Source: Chloroflexota bacterium
Lineage (GTDB): Bacteria > Chloroflexota > Ktedonobacteria > Ktedonobacterales > Ktedonobacteraceae
Direction of reading: 5' to 3'
NCBI GenBank assembly: GCA_902810755.1
Contig: CADDYT010000071.1
Span: forward strand, 1-29,771
Length of the DNA stretch: 29,771 bases
The notes under the pieces are model-generated. The model was not told where the DNA came from. It saw only the letters and a list, made by a program, of their open reading frames with translations, and did no database searches. The stretch's first letter is position 1. Each line of letters begins with the position of its first letter. Below are positions 23,499 to 29,771 of the stretch, piece by piece. A program made the translations under genes and the position numbers.

Positions 23499-24422
23499 TT
23501 ATCTTTCGTTAGATAATTTGACTTTGCGCGGGGCGTAAAGAATAGCGATTACCAGCAGGGCGACTGCCAGCAGCAGCATCCAGGGGTTAGTTTGCCACGC
23601 GCTGGCATGGCTCCATTGCAGAGATGGCAGGCCCTGCTCAACATTCAATGCGATGGTCTGCATGGCTTCCAGCAGGAATGATGCGATCAGGGCAACTACC
23701 GAGCCGATGGTCAGCGAGAGCAGGAGGCTGACCGATGCCAGCAGGAACAATGGCCCCAGCCAGAGCTGAATGATCTCCCAGAAGCTGCCGCCCAGCACGA
23801 AGGTGACGAAGGCCGAGGCCAGAGCCGCCATCGCGATGTTATAGCTCAGCACCAGCGCCATGCGGCAGAACATTACCATACGTGTCGAGGTTGGCGTGGC
23901 GAGCGTCAATTCAAAACCGGCATCGTGTTCCGCTCCATAGATGAAGGCCACGCCGGCAGCGCCCACGAGGGTGATGAAGAGCGACAGAATGAGTTGCGCC
24001 GAACGTAGGCCGCTCGCCGTCCGCGCCGGTCCCAGAATGGATAGCAAACAGCCGAAGAGGATAACGAGAGGCGTGACCAGCCAGATGCTTCTGTGAATGA
24101 GCGCGACCTGTCGTGTGAGAACGAGCCAGAGGTGCCTCAGCCCATGCTGCACTGTCTGATGCCAGCCGACCCGCGCCAACTGTGCGTCAATGGTTGCCAG
24201 CGTCTGCTCTAAAACGGCGGCGGAGGGAAGCGGTAGCGAGGCGGCGGCAACGCGCGTTCCGCTCTGTATCGCCTCCCATGTTGCCAGTTCTGCTCTGCAC
24301 ATCGCACAGCGCGACAGATGTTCCTGCACGCGGCGCGTTTCCTGCGGCTCCAGCCGACCATTGAGGTAGGCGGGCAAGAGATCCACGATATGGCGAGTGT
24401 TCTGTGACATCTCCGCGCTCAT
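23499..24422 (-). CDS. Anti-sigma factor: zinc-finger head fused to a permease-like membrane domain
   Basis: Residues about 10-50 form an anti-sigma zinc-binding domain: LLPAYLNGRLEPQETRRVQE followed by HLSRCAMCRAEL (the His-x3-Cys-x2-Cys zinc site). This binds the ECF sigma factor. A linker follows. From about residue 110 there are roughly six membrane helices, including LVTPLVILFGCLLSILG, LILSLFITLVGAAGVAFIYG, LVLSYNIAMAALASAFVTFV and a final LLLAVALLVIAILYAP. Most anti-sigma factors have one helix. Here the membrane part carries GAEHDAGFELTLATPTSTRM, a pattern of ABC-2 permeases. The ATG overlaps the sigma gene stop by 4 bases (ATGA), so the two are coupled. Confidence 0.85.
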   Translation of the reverse strand: MSAEMSQNTRHIVDLLPAYLNGRLEPQETRRVQEHLSRCAMCRAELATWEAIQSGTRVAAASLPLPSAAVLEQTLATIDAQLARVGWHQTVQHGLRHLWLVLTRQVALIHRSIWLVTPLVILFGCLLSILGPARTASGLRSAQLILSLFITLVGAAGVAFIYGAEHDAGFELTLATPTSTRMVMFCRMALVLSYNIAMAALASAFVTFVLGGSFWEIIQLWLGPLFLLASVSLLLSLTIGSVVALIASFLLEAMQTIALNVEQGLPSLQWSHASAWQTNPWMLLLAVALLVIAILYAPRKVKLSNER

Positions 24423-24985
24423 CGCTTTGTTTCCTCCCTGCTCTCAAGCAGTACCCGTAACGCTTTCTTTGCATGGCTCAGGCGGCTTTTTACGGTACCC
24501 AGCGGGACGCCGAGGGCCAGGGCCATTTCCTGGTAGGAAAATTCCTGCACAAAGGTCAGCGTCAGAATTTCGCGATGCACAGGCGCAAGCTGGCGAAAAG
24601 CCGCGACCAGTTCATCTCGTTCGATGCTGGCAAGCGTGAACTCCTCCGGATCCGGGTCGGTCGCAGGCAGTTCCAGCAATGCTGACTCATCGACAACGGG
24701 TAGCTTATGGCGGCGCAGCGTGTTATGGGCCTGGCGGCGCGCAATGCCGATCAGCCATGTCAGCACGCTTGAGCGCCCCTCGAAGCTGCGCGCGCTTTTC
24801 CAGACCGCCACCAGCGTATCCTGGAGCATCTCCTCGGCCAGTCCGTAATCCGGCGTGAGTTGCAGCAAATACTGGAACAGCGGGCGCTGGTAGCGGCCAT
24901 ACAATTCCGCCAGCGCCTGCCGGTCGCCCCGCGCGACCCGTTGCACTATCTCAGCGTCATCAGCCAGCGGCCTGTTCATTTCCAT
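24419..24985 (-). CDS. ECF sigma factor (sigma-70 family)
   Basis: Region 2 is seen in IVQRVARGDRQALAELYGRY followed by LFQYLLQLTPDYGLAEEMLQ and DTLVAVWKSARSFEG with WLIGIARRQAHNTLRRHK. Region 4 is LAPVHREILTLTFVQEFSYQ with EMALALGVPLGTVKSRLSHA. The start is placed at ATG 24985 or the ATG two codons later. The longer open frame to 25090 would begin at TTG with no binding site. The anti-sigma gene overlaps its 3' end, so the pair controls transcription in response to an unknown envelope signal, possibly of the adjoining ABC genes. Confidence 0.88.
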   Translation of the reverse strand: MEMNRPLADDAEIVQRVARGDRQALAELYGRYQRPLFQYLLQLTPDYGLAEEMLQDTLVAVWKSARSFEGRSSVLTWLIGIARRQAHNTLRRHKLPVVDESALLELPATDPDPEEFTLASIERDELVAAFRQLAPVHREILTLTFVQEFSYQEMALALGVPLGTVKSRLSHAKKALRVLLESREETKR

Positions 24986-25126
24986 CCGACCGATGCCCCG
25001 TGCTGCAATATACTCCACGTCCCATCGTTTCCTTTGCCTGCCTGTCTCATCAAAAGCTCTTTCTATGCAATGAGTAGCAATGACCGGCAAAAAGGTTCAC
25101 CGGATAGCGAGATAACTATGTACATG

Positions 25127-25336
25127 AGCAGGCCAGCCGCCAGGGGTGGCCCTGGAGGCGTTCACTTCAGGCCGTGCGAAGGCCAGGCAGGCCAGCCGCC
25201 AGGGGTGGCCCTACTATACCACGATGGATTCTCAATCCGCGCAAACGTATCGTGTATAGTAGGGCCACCCCTGGCGGCTGGCCTGCGGCGGGCTTAAGTT
25301 AACGCCTCTGGGGCCACCCCTGGCGGCTGGCTTGCT
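25127..25336. repeat. Double nested palindrome of the CCCTACTATAC family
   Basis: Outer arms 25127-25162 and 25301-25336 (36 bases, three mismatches) enclose inner arms 25187-25225 and 25249-25286 (about 38 bases, one extra base). All four arms share CAGGCCAGCCGCCAGGGGTG. The inner ones end in CCCTACTATAC. Lies in the 455-bp gap between the sigma gene start and the stop of the binding-protein gene. No gene is seen in this gap. Confidence 0.8.
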
Positions 25337-25440
25337 AAGCAGGGGCAATCAGGCATGCCATGCAAGCGCGCTTCCCCCCTTGTCGGCGCTCTTGCGCGTG
25401 GCCTGTGGCGTGCGCGGCAACCAGGTATAGTTGCCGCTAC

Positions 25441-26391
25441 TTACAGCAGTCCGTTACTTTGCAGGAACGACGTGGCGACCTCTTTCACCGCCTGGCTGGT
25501 GGATTCGCCCGCAGTTTTTTTCGTCGCTACTTGCTGCTGGAGCTGAATGCTCACCTGCGTTGTCAGGTATGGCGCGAGCTTGTTGAGCGCAGCAGCGATG
25601 CCGGGATCGCTCTTGAGGATAGAATCACGCACGATGGGTGCGGGATGGAATTCCGGGAACCCGTGCTTATCGTCATCCAGGAAGATGAAGTTCTGAGTTG
25701 CCACTGAGCCGTCGGTTGTGTAGCATTCGGTGACCTGCGCTGCCCCGCTCTTGACGGCGGCGAACCCGATGGCATAGTCGACTTTCTTCACCGCTTTGAA
25801 GCTGCTGCTGCTAAAGCCATAGGTTGCCTTCAGATCATCGAAGAACGGAATGCCGTCGCTCTGGGTGGCCAGCGTCAACTGCGGCACTTTGGGGGCCAGT
25901 TGCGAGAGAGTGGTAACGCCCAGTTTCTGCGACTCGGTTTGTGAGGTGCAGAGCGCGTAGCCGTCGTTCAACGGAGACATGTCGAGCCACGTGATGTGGT
26001 ACTGCTGCTCGAAGTCGGTTTTCACCGTGTTATAGTCCGTCTGCGGGTTGAACGACGACTTCACGCCCAGGATATTCAGGCCCGTCGCCGTGAATTCCGG
26101 GTAGAGATCAATCGCCCCGCTTTTGAGGGCGGCGAACACGGTGGGTGTCTGCCCCAGCGCGAGTTTGGGGGTGACGGTATAACCGGCCTTCTGCAAGAGC
26201 AGGACATACATCTCACCCAGTAGCTGTGCCTCGGGGTCGAGTTTGCTGCCCACGACGATCGGTACCTTTGAAGGTGTCGGGGTGCCGCCTGAGCCAGTGG
26301 TCGTGTTGCCGCATGCTGACAGCAGCAGCATGGAGACGAGGGCGAAGAGGAATAGCAGCTTCGCTCCCGCAAAACGCTTGAAAAGGAACAT
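25441..26391 (-). CDS. Osmoprotectant (glycine betaine/choline-type) ABC transporter substrate-binding lipoprotein
   Basis: Captures a quaternary-amine-like solute outside the membrane and hands it to the permeases. The start ATG 26391 has GGAGGTAAAA before it. The lipobox LLLSAC ends at Cys27 (lipid anchor), followed by a Gly/Thr/Ser linker. The OpuAC/OpuCC-like fold shows VVGSKLDPEAQLLGEMYVLL, then ALGQTPTVFAALKSGAIDLY PEFTATG (split here only for length), TWLDMSPLNDGYALCTSQ, and C-terminal FIFLDDDKHGFPEFHPAPIV. Length 316 aa is normal. Last gene of the importer operon; ligand type is inferred from family and neighbours. Confidence 0.9.
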   Translation of the reverse strand: MFLFKRFAGAKLLFLFALVSMLLLSACGNTTTGSGGTPTPSKVPIVVGSKLDPEAQLLGEMYVLLLQKAGYTVTPKLALGQTPTVFAALKSGAIDLYPEFTATGLNILGVKSSFNPQTDYNTVKTDFEQQYHITWLDMSPLNDGYALCTSQTESQKLGVTTLSQLAPKVPQLTLATQSDGIPFFDDLKATYGFSSSSFKAVKKVDYAIGFAAVKSGAAQVTECYTTDGSVATQNFIFLDDDKHGFPEFHPAPIVRDSILKSDPGIAAALNKLAPYLTTQVSIQLQQQVATKKTAGESTSQAVKEVATSFLQSNGLL

Positions 26392-26460
26392 TTTTACCTC
26401 CTTGAACATACCAACAGTCAGAAAAAGCATGCAGTATGTACGAAACTGCACAGGGTATTC

Positions 26461-27123
26461 TCAAGCCTTCTCTGTTGCTATCTGGCCTTGCACCTTCAGC
26501 CCGACGGGCGTCAGGATGTTCTCCAGCCAGCTCATGAACAGTTCTACGAGGATTGCCAGCGCGGCCACAGCGACCGCGCCCACGATGAGTTCGGTGTAGT
26601 TGAAGACGTTAATGCCGTCAACGATATAGTCTCCGTAGCCGCCTCCACCGATGAAGGCGGCCAGCGTAGCCGTTGCCACCACCTGCACCGCCGAGGTACG
26701 AATGCCTGCCGCGACAAGTGGCAGAACAAGCGGCGCCTGAATGCGTGTGGCGATCTGCCAGCGCGTCATGCCCATGCCCTTCGCGGCGTCAATCATCGCC
26801 GGGTCGATGCCGCGAATGCCTGTGTAGGTGTTGATCAAGATCGGCGGGATACCCAGCAGGATCAGAGCAATGATTGATGGCGTGAAGCCGAGGCCCAGAA
26901 TGGGAACAAAGATGAGCAGCGCCGCGATAATGGGGATGGCGCGCATCAGGCCGCTGATATTGACGGCGATAAAAGCCAGGAGAGCGTTGCGGGAAACCAG
27001 CGCGCCCAGCGCGACCCCGATGACGATGGCAACGGCGATAGACAGCCCGCACAGTTTGAGATAGGCCAGCGTCTCGCCGATGAAATCGTTTTTCGGGTCG
27101 AGAATAAAGTTAATATATGCCAT
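26461..27123 (-). CDS. Osmoprotectant ABC transporter permease
   Basis: A BPD-type permease of about 220 aa. ATG 27123 (MAYINFILDPKNDFIGETLA) with AAAGGAAC before it is preferred over the longer frame. Helices include LCGLSIAVAIVIGVALGALV, IPIIAALLIFVPILGLGF, IALILLGIPPILINTYTGI and VGAVAVAALAILVELFMSWL. The coupling loop is IDPAMIDAAKGMGMTRWQI, the EAA-type motif that contacts the ATPase. It begins 16 bases after the stop of the sister permease. The two probably form the heterodimeric channel of an OpuC/OsmU-type system. Confidence 0.9.
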   Translation of the reverse strand: MAYINFILDPKNDFIGETLAYLKLCGLSIAVAIVIGVALGALVSRNALLAFIAVNISGLMRAIPIIAALLIFVPILGLGFTPSIIALILLGIPPILINTYTGIRGIDPAMIDAAKGMGMTRWQIATRIQAPLVLPLVAAGIRTSAVQVVATATLAAFIGGGGYGDYIVDGINVFNYTELIVGAVAVAALAILVELFMSWLENILTPVGLKVQGQIATEKA

Positions 27124-27139
27124 CGTGTTCCTTTCTAAG

Positions 27140-27796
27140 CTAAGCCACAGAGACCGCACTGCGTCCCCGGTTCAGCCAGACTTGTAAAGCCAGCAACAGC
27201 AGGTCGGCGGCAACGGCGAGAAAGGCCGTCAGGATGGCGCCGGCGGCGATGGCGTCGGGATCAAAGGCGGCGATATTCTGGAAGATCAGGTCGCCCAGAT
27301 CGCTCTGGCCTACCAGCGCGGCCAGAGCCGCTATGCCCACCGTTGTCACCGTTGCGATGCGGATGCCGGCCACGATGACGGGCAGCGCCAGCGGCAGAGT
27401 GACGCGGAACAGTATCTGGTAGGGCTTCATGCCAATCGCCCGGCCAACTTCAATCAGCAAAGGATCAATAGCATTTACGGCTGCTGAGGTGTTACGGATC
27501 AATACCAGCTGGTTGTATAGCACCATAGGAATGATGGCGGTGGCCGGTGAAAGCCTGGTAATGGGGATAAGCAGTGCGAAAGCCGCGATGCTGGGAACGG
27601 TATACAACAGCCCGGAAATGGAGACGATCGGAAAATAGAGTTTGCGAAAGCGCGCCACCAGCAGCCCCAGCGGGATGGCGATGGCCAGCGAGATCAACAT
27701 CGTGACCCCGACAATGGAAAGATGTTTCAGAAACAGATTCGGAATGCTCTCCGGGTCTGACAGGTTGTAGTTGTAAGATTGAAGAATATAATGCAT
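27140..27796 (-). CDS. Osmoprotectant ABC transporter permease
   Basis: A sister subunit of 218 aa. ATG 27796 (MHYILQSYNYNLSDPESIP) has GGGGGAGC upstream. Helices: LSIVGVTMLISLAIAIPLGL, LLYTVPSIAAFALLIPIT, AIIPMVLYNQLVLIRNTSAA and a final AGAILTAFLAVAADLLLLAL. The coupling loop reads IDPLLIEVGRAIGMKPYQIL, and the downstream LALPVIVAGIRIATVTTVGI is the family signature after it. First of the three tightly spaced genes; a 712-bp gap separates it from the ATPase gene. Confidence 0.9.
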   Translation of the reverse strand: MHYILQSYNYNLSDPESIPNLFLKHLSIVGVTMLISLAIAIPLGLLVARFRKLYFPIVSISGLLYTVPSIAAFALLIPITRLSPATAIIPMVLYNQLVLIRNTSAAVNAIDPLLIEVGRAIGMKPYQILFRVTLPLALPVIVAGIRIATVTTVGIAALAALVGQSDLGDLIFQNIAAFDPDAIAAGAILTAFLAVAADLLLLALQVWLNRGRSAVSVA

Positions 27797-27850
27797 AAAG
27801 CTCCCCCTGAAAGCGCACAATGCGCCTTCATATAGCTATCTAAGGGTCGT

Positions 27851-28153
27851 CTACATTCTGGTTTTCTGGCGCACAGATTCATTCTTCTGCTGCGATTGTA
27901 TTCTGGTATCTGTGCTGCTGTAGGTAGGGAAACCGGGGGGATTGTGCGTGTCTTTTTGCGCGAGGGCATTGCTTATGAGGAGAATGAACACAGCTTCAAA
28001 CAGGATAGTAATAGCAGAAGCCATTGCCATCTCTCCCCAGTGTGCCGACGAGACGGCAACCGGGCGGCGAACCCTATTCCTCTCCTCGTCTCCTCGGTGC
28101 GCCGAAGAAACCGCCACAGGTCGGTTCTCTCTCCTGAGCCTGGTCGCGAACAT
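27851..28153 (-). CDS. Possible small single-pass membrane protein in the importer gap
   Basis: An open frame of 100 codons starts at ATG 28153 with AAAGGAG 8-9 bases upstream. The N-terminal third contains a duplicated motif, RRENRPVAVSSAHRGDEE and RRPVAVSSAHWGE, coming from a DNA repeat of about 45 bp that may be a genome repeat rather than protein selection. A hydrophobic helix ASAITILFEAVFILLISNAL follows, then a polar Gln/Ser/Lys tail. Supporting it are a good binding site, one clean helix and the same strand as the operon. Against it are the repeat origin and no known family. Confidence 0.3.
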   Translation of the reverse strand: MFATRLRRENRPVAVSSAHRGDEERNRVRRPVAVSSAHWGEMAMASAITILFEAVFILLISNALAQKDTHNPPGFPTYSSTDTRIQSQQKNESVRQKTRM

Positions 28154-28319
28154 ATCTCGAACTCCTTTGTTTCTCACCGGTTGTGGGTTGTCGGGTGCTT
28201 CCTCAACATACTCATAGATTATAGTCATGTACACATGCCGATAATCAAGGTTTTACAGGCCAGTCGGCGTTTTTTGTGGAAAACTCAGAAAATCTGATCT
28301 ATTTAGCTTACATGGGCGT

Positions 28320-28506
28320 GTCATGCTGAGCGGCAAAGAGCCTTTAGCCCTGAGTAGAGCAAAAGAGAAGCATCTGTTCTCGCTATCTCGTGTAAACGGT
28401 CACCTTAGATGCTGAGCGGCAGCGAAGCATGACATACCCGAACTGGCTTTCATAAATGTGTTTTGCCGCTCAGCATGACATATCCGAACTGGCCTTCATA
28501 AATGTG
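28320..28506. repeat. Cluster of GTCATGCTGAGCGGC repeats with a 34-bp tandem direct repeat
   Basis: GTCATGCTGAGCGGC at 28320, GCTGAGCGGCAGCGAAGCAT at 28411 and the inverse TGCCGCTCAGCATGACA at 28464 belong to the palindromic family of 11191 and 29570. A 34-bp unit (GCATGACATA-CCGAACTGGC and so on) occurs at 28427-28460 and 28473-28506 with two differences, ending next to the ATPase stop codon. Confidence 0.75.
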
Positions 28507-28508
28507 CC

Positions 28509-29516
28509 TTATTGTACGACCGTTTCCGATTTCACGCGACCGCCCGATTTCGTAATTTCATGGTTGATACTGCTCAAGGTGATGTAGCCGATAACGCGCC
28601 CGCTTTCTTCGTCGTAGATGCTCAGAGCCGTCACATTTTTCTCGATCAGCATGAGCATAGCGCGTAAGAGCGTGGCGGTGGAGGGGCAGCGCGGAGGCTC
28701 GCCGCTCACGGGGGCCGCATCAGGGTTCAGTTCCTGCACCATTGCCATTGTGACGGGCAGATATTCGAGCTGGCGCAGAATGTTGTCCGCGCCGACGAGC
28801 CTGCTGACAAAAGTGTTGGCCGGGTGCGCGAGCAGTTCGATGGGCGACCCAACCTGCATGAGTTTCCCTTCAGACAGGACGGCGATTTTGTCGCCCAGGC
28901 GAAAGGCTTCTTCGACATCGTGCGTCACAAAGAGAATGGTCTTGCGCACGCCGCGCTGGATGTTGAGCAATTCTTCCTGCATGTGTTCGCGGGTAATCGC
29001 GTCAAGCGCGCCGAACGGCTCGTCCATTAGCAGGATGGCCGGGTCGGTCGCCAGGGCGCGGGCGAGGCCCACACGCTGCTGCTGCCCGCCGGAAAGCTGG
29101 CGCGGGTAGCGCGACCGATACTCGACCGGGTCAAGCCCTACCAGCATGAGCAGTTCATCGACTCGCACCCGCATTTCTTGCCTCGACCAGCCGCCGGAAA
29201 TCTCCTCCGGCACGCGAATATTTTCCGCAATCGTCATATGTGGAAACAACCCCACCTGCTGGATGACATAGCCCATGCGGCGGCGCAGCTCAATCGGATT
29301 CTCCTTAAGAATATCCCTGCCATCAATCAAAATCTCGCCGGAGGTCGGCTCAATCAGCCGGTTCACCATGCGCAGCAGCGTCGTCTTGCCGGAGCCAGAC
29401 GTTCCCAGCAGCATGCATGTCTCACCCTTCTCCACCTCAAACGTCACATCATCCACCGCCGCCTGACTCGCGTTCTGATATTGCTTACTGACATGACGAA
29501 ACGCAATCTCTGCCAT
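28509..29516 (-). CDS. Osmoprotectant ABC transporter ATP-binding protein (OpuCA/ProV-like)
   Basis: Energises the importer. ATG 29516 (MAEIAFRHVSKQY) is chosen for its family N-terminus; GGGAG lies about 10 bases before. Walker A is LLGTSGSGKTTLLRM, the Q-loop MGYVIQQVGLFPHMTIAENI, signature LSGGQQQRVGLARALA, Walker B ILLMDEPFGALD and switch TILFVTHDVEEAF. About 90 residues after the core include LRAMLMLIEKNVTALSIYDE then GRVIGYITLSSI, half of a CBS-type regulatory unit; full OpuCA/ProV proteins have two CBS repeats that sense ionic strength, so this one looks reduced. Confidence 0.92.
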   Translation of the reverse strand: MAEIAFRHVSKQYQNASQAAVDDVTFEVEKGETCMLLGTSGSGKTTLLRMVNRLIEPTSGEILIDGRDILKENPIELRRRMGYVIQQVGLFPHMTIAENIRVPEEISGGWSRQEMRVRVDELLMLVGLDPVEYRSRYPRQLSGGQQQRVGLARALATDPAILLMDEPFGALDAITREHMQEELLNIQRGVRKTILFVTHDVEEAFRLGDKIAVLSEGKLMQVGSPIELLAHPANTFVSRLVGADNILRQLEYLPVTMAMVQELNPDAAPVSGEPPRCPSTATLLRAMLMLIEKNVTALSIYDEESGRVIGYITLSSINHEITKSGGRVKSETVVQ

Positions 29517-29569
29517 GCAGCTGACTCTCCCTTTCTCATGCCATGAAAAAAGTGAACTCTCGCTCATCT

Positions 29570-29654
29570 GTCATGCTGAGCGGCAGCGAAGTATCTGGCT
29601 GCCCATCGATGGCTACGGCGTTGTTTCAGATACTTCGCTGCCGCTCAGCATGAC
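29570..29654. repeat. Perfect 28-bp palindrome upstream of the importer ATPase
   Basis: 29570-29597 and 29627-29654 are exact inverted copies (starting GTCATGCTGAGCGGCAGCGA) around a 29-base loop. It is the cleanest copy of the dispersed repeat family. It lies 53 bases upstream of the ATPase start on the minus strand, so it may sit in the promoter or leader. Confidence 0.85.
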
Positions 29655-29771
29655 GTGTGCCAGTTGCTTTTCAATGGCATGCTGTGCTTAACATATTCCT
29701 GTACTTAAAATGAGCAATCTTCACACATTATAAGAGCCGGGGAAGAGAAATGCAAAGGAACGGTGTTTTAT

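Noticed and set aside
25127..25336. Possible CRISPR array
   Set aside because: Repeats are inverted and nested rather than regularly spaced direct repeats with unique spacers, and no cas genes are present.

Overview
The window looks like chromosomal DNA of a soil-type filamentous Chloroflexota, most likely class Ktedonobacteria. This is inferred from style, not a database match: a class F sortase, a G1-type glutamic peptidase, ECF sigma/anti-sigma control, SUKH-rich Rhs islands and many dispersed palindromic repeats such as GTCATGCTGAGCGGCAGCGA. No tRNA, rRNA, CRISPR array or intact transposase was seen.

Positions 1-8810 (all + strand) form a polymorphic-toxin/immunity island. It opens with the C-terminal tip of a toxin that begins outside the window. 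A long train of small genes follows: an unknown 231-aa protein, three SUKH (SMI1/KNR4) proteins plus a truncated fourth, a gene broken by a stop and a frameshift, an unknown 143-aa protein, a duplicated 124-aa family with no recognised relatives, a DUF2625 protein and a conserved 201-aa protein. In the middle sits an orphan Rhs C-terminus (about 4698-6095) carrying a cytidine-deaminase-like toxin tip, followed by an Imm1-type immunity gene. The deaminase frame has a TAG that cuts off its last 28 codons. The island shows signs of decay and recombination: two pseudogenes, a headless Rhs fragment, and a direct duplication of about 390 bp flanking the deaminase cassette.

Positions 8860-17676 are mostly housekeeping. 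Minus-strand genes are a GT4 glycosyltransferase, a small VirB11/GspE-like ATPase, a histidine phosphatase, a tRNA-dihydrouridine synthase, a universal-stress-like protein, a frameshifted membrane protein and a class F sortase. The one plus-strand gene is a glutaryl-CoA dehydrogenase. A GC-rich tandem array with a long perfect hairpin lies between the dehydrogenase and the sortase.

Positions 17677-20810 hold a long non-coding stretch with a MITE-like element, a secreted G1-like peptidase and an integral membrane protein.

Positions 20832-24985 (minus) are an operon-like set read from right to left: ECF sigma factor, anti-sigma factor with a zinc-binding head and a permease-like membrane part, two ABC-2 permeases and an ABC ATPase. 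Positions 25441-29516 (minus) are an osmoprotectant (glycine betaine/choline-type) ABC importer: ATPase, a 700-bp repeat-bearing gap with one possible small membrane protein, two permeases and a lipoprotein binding protein.
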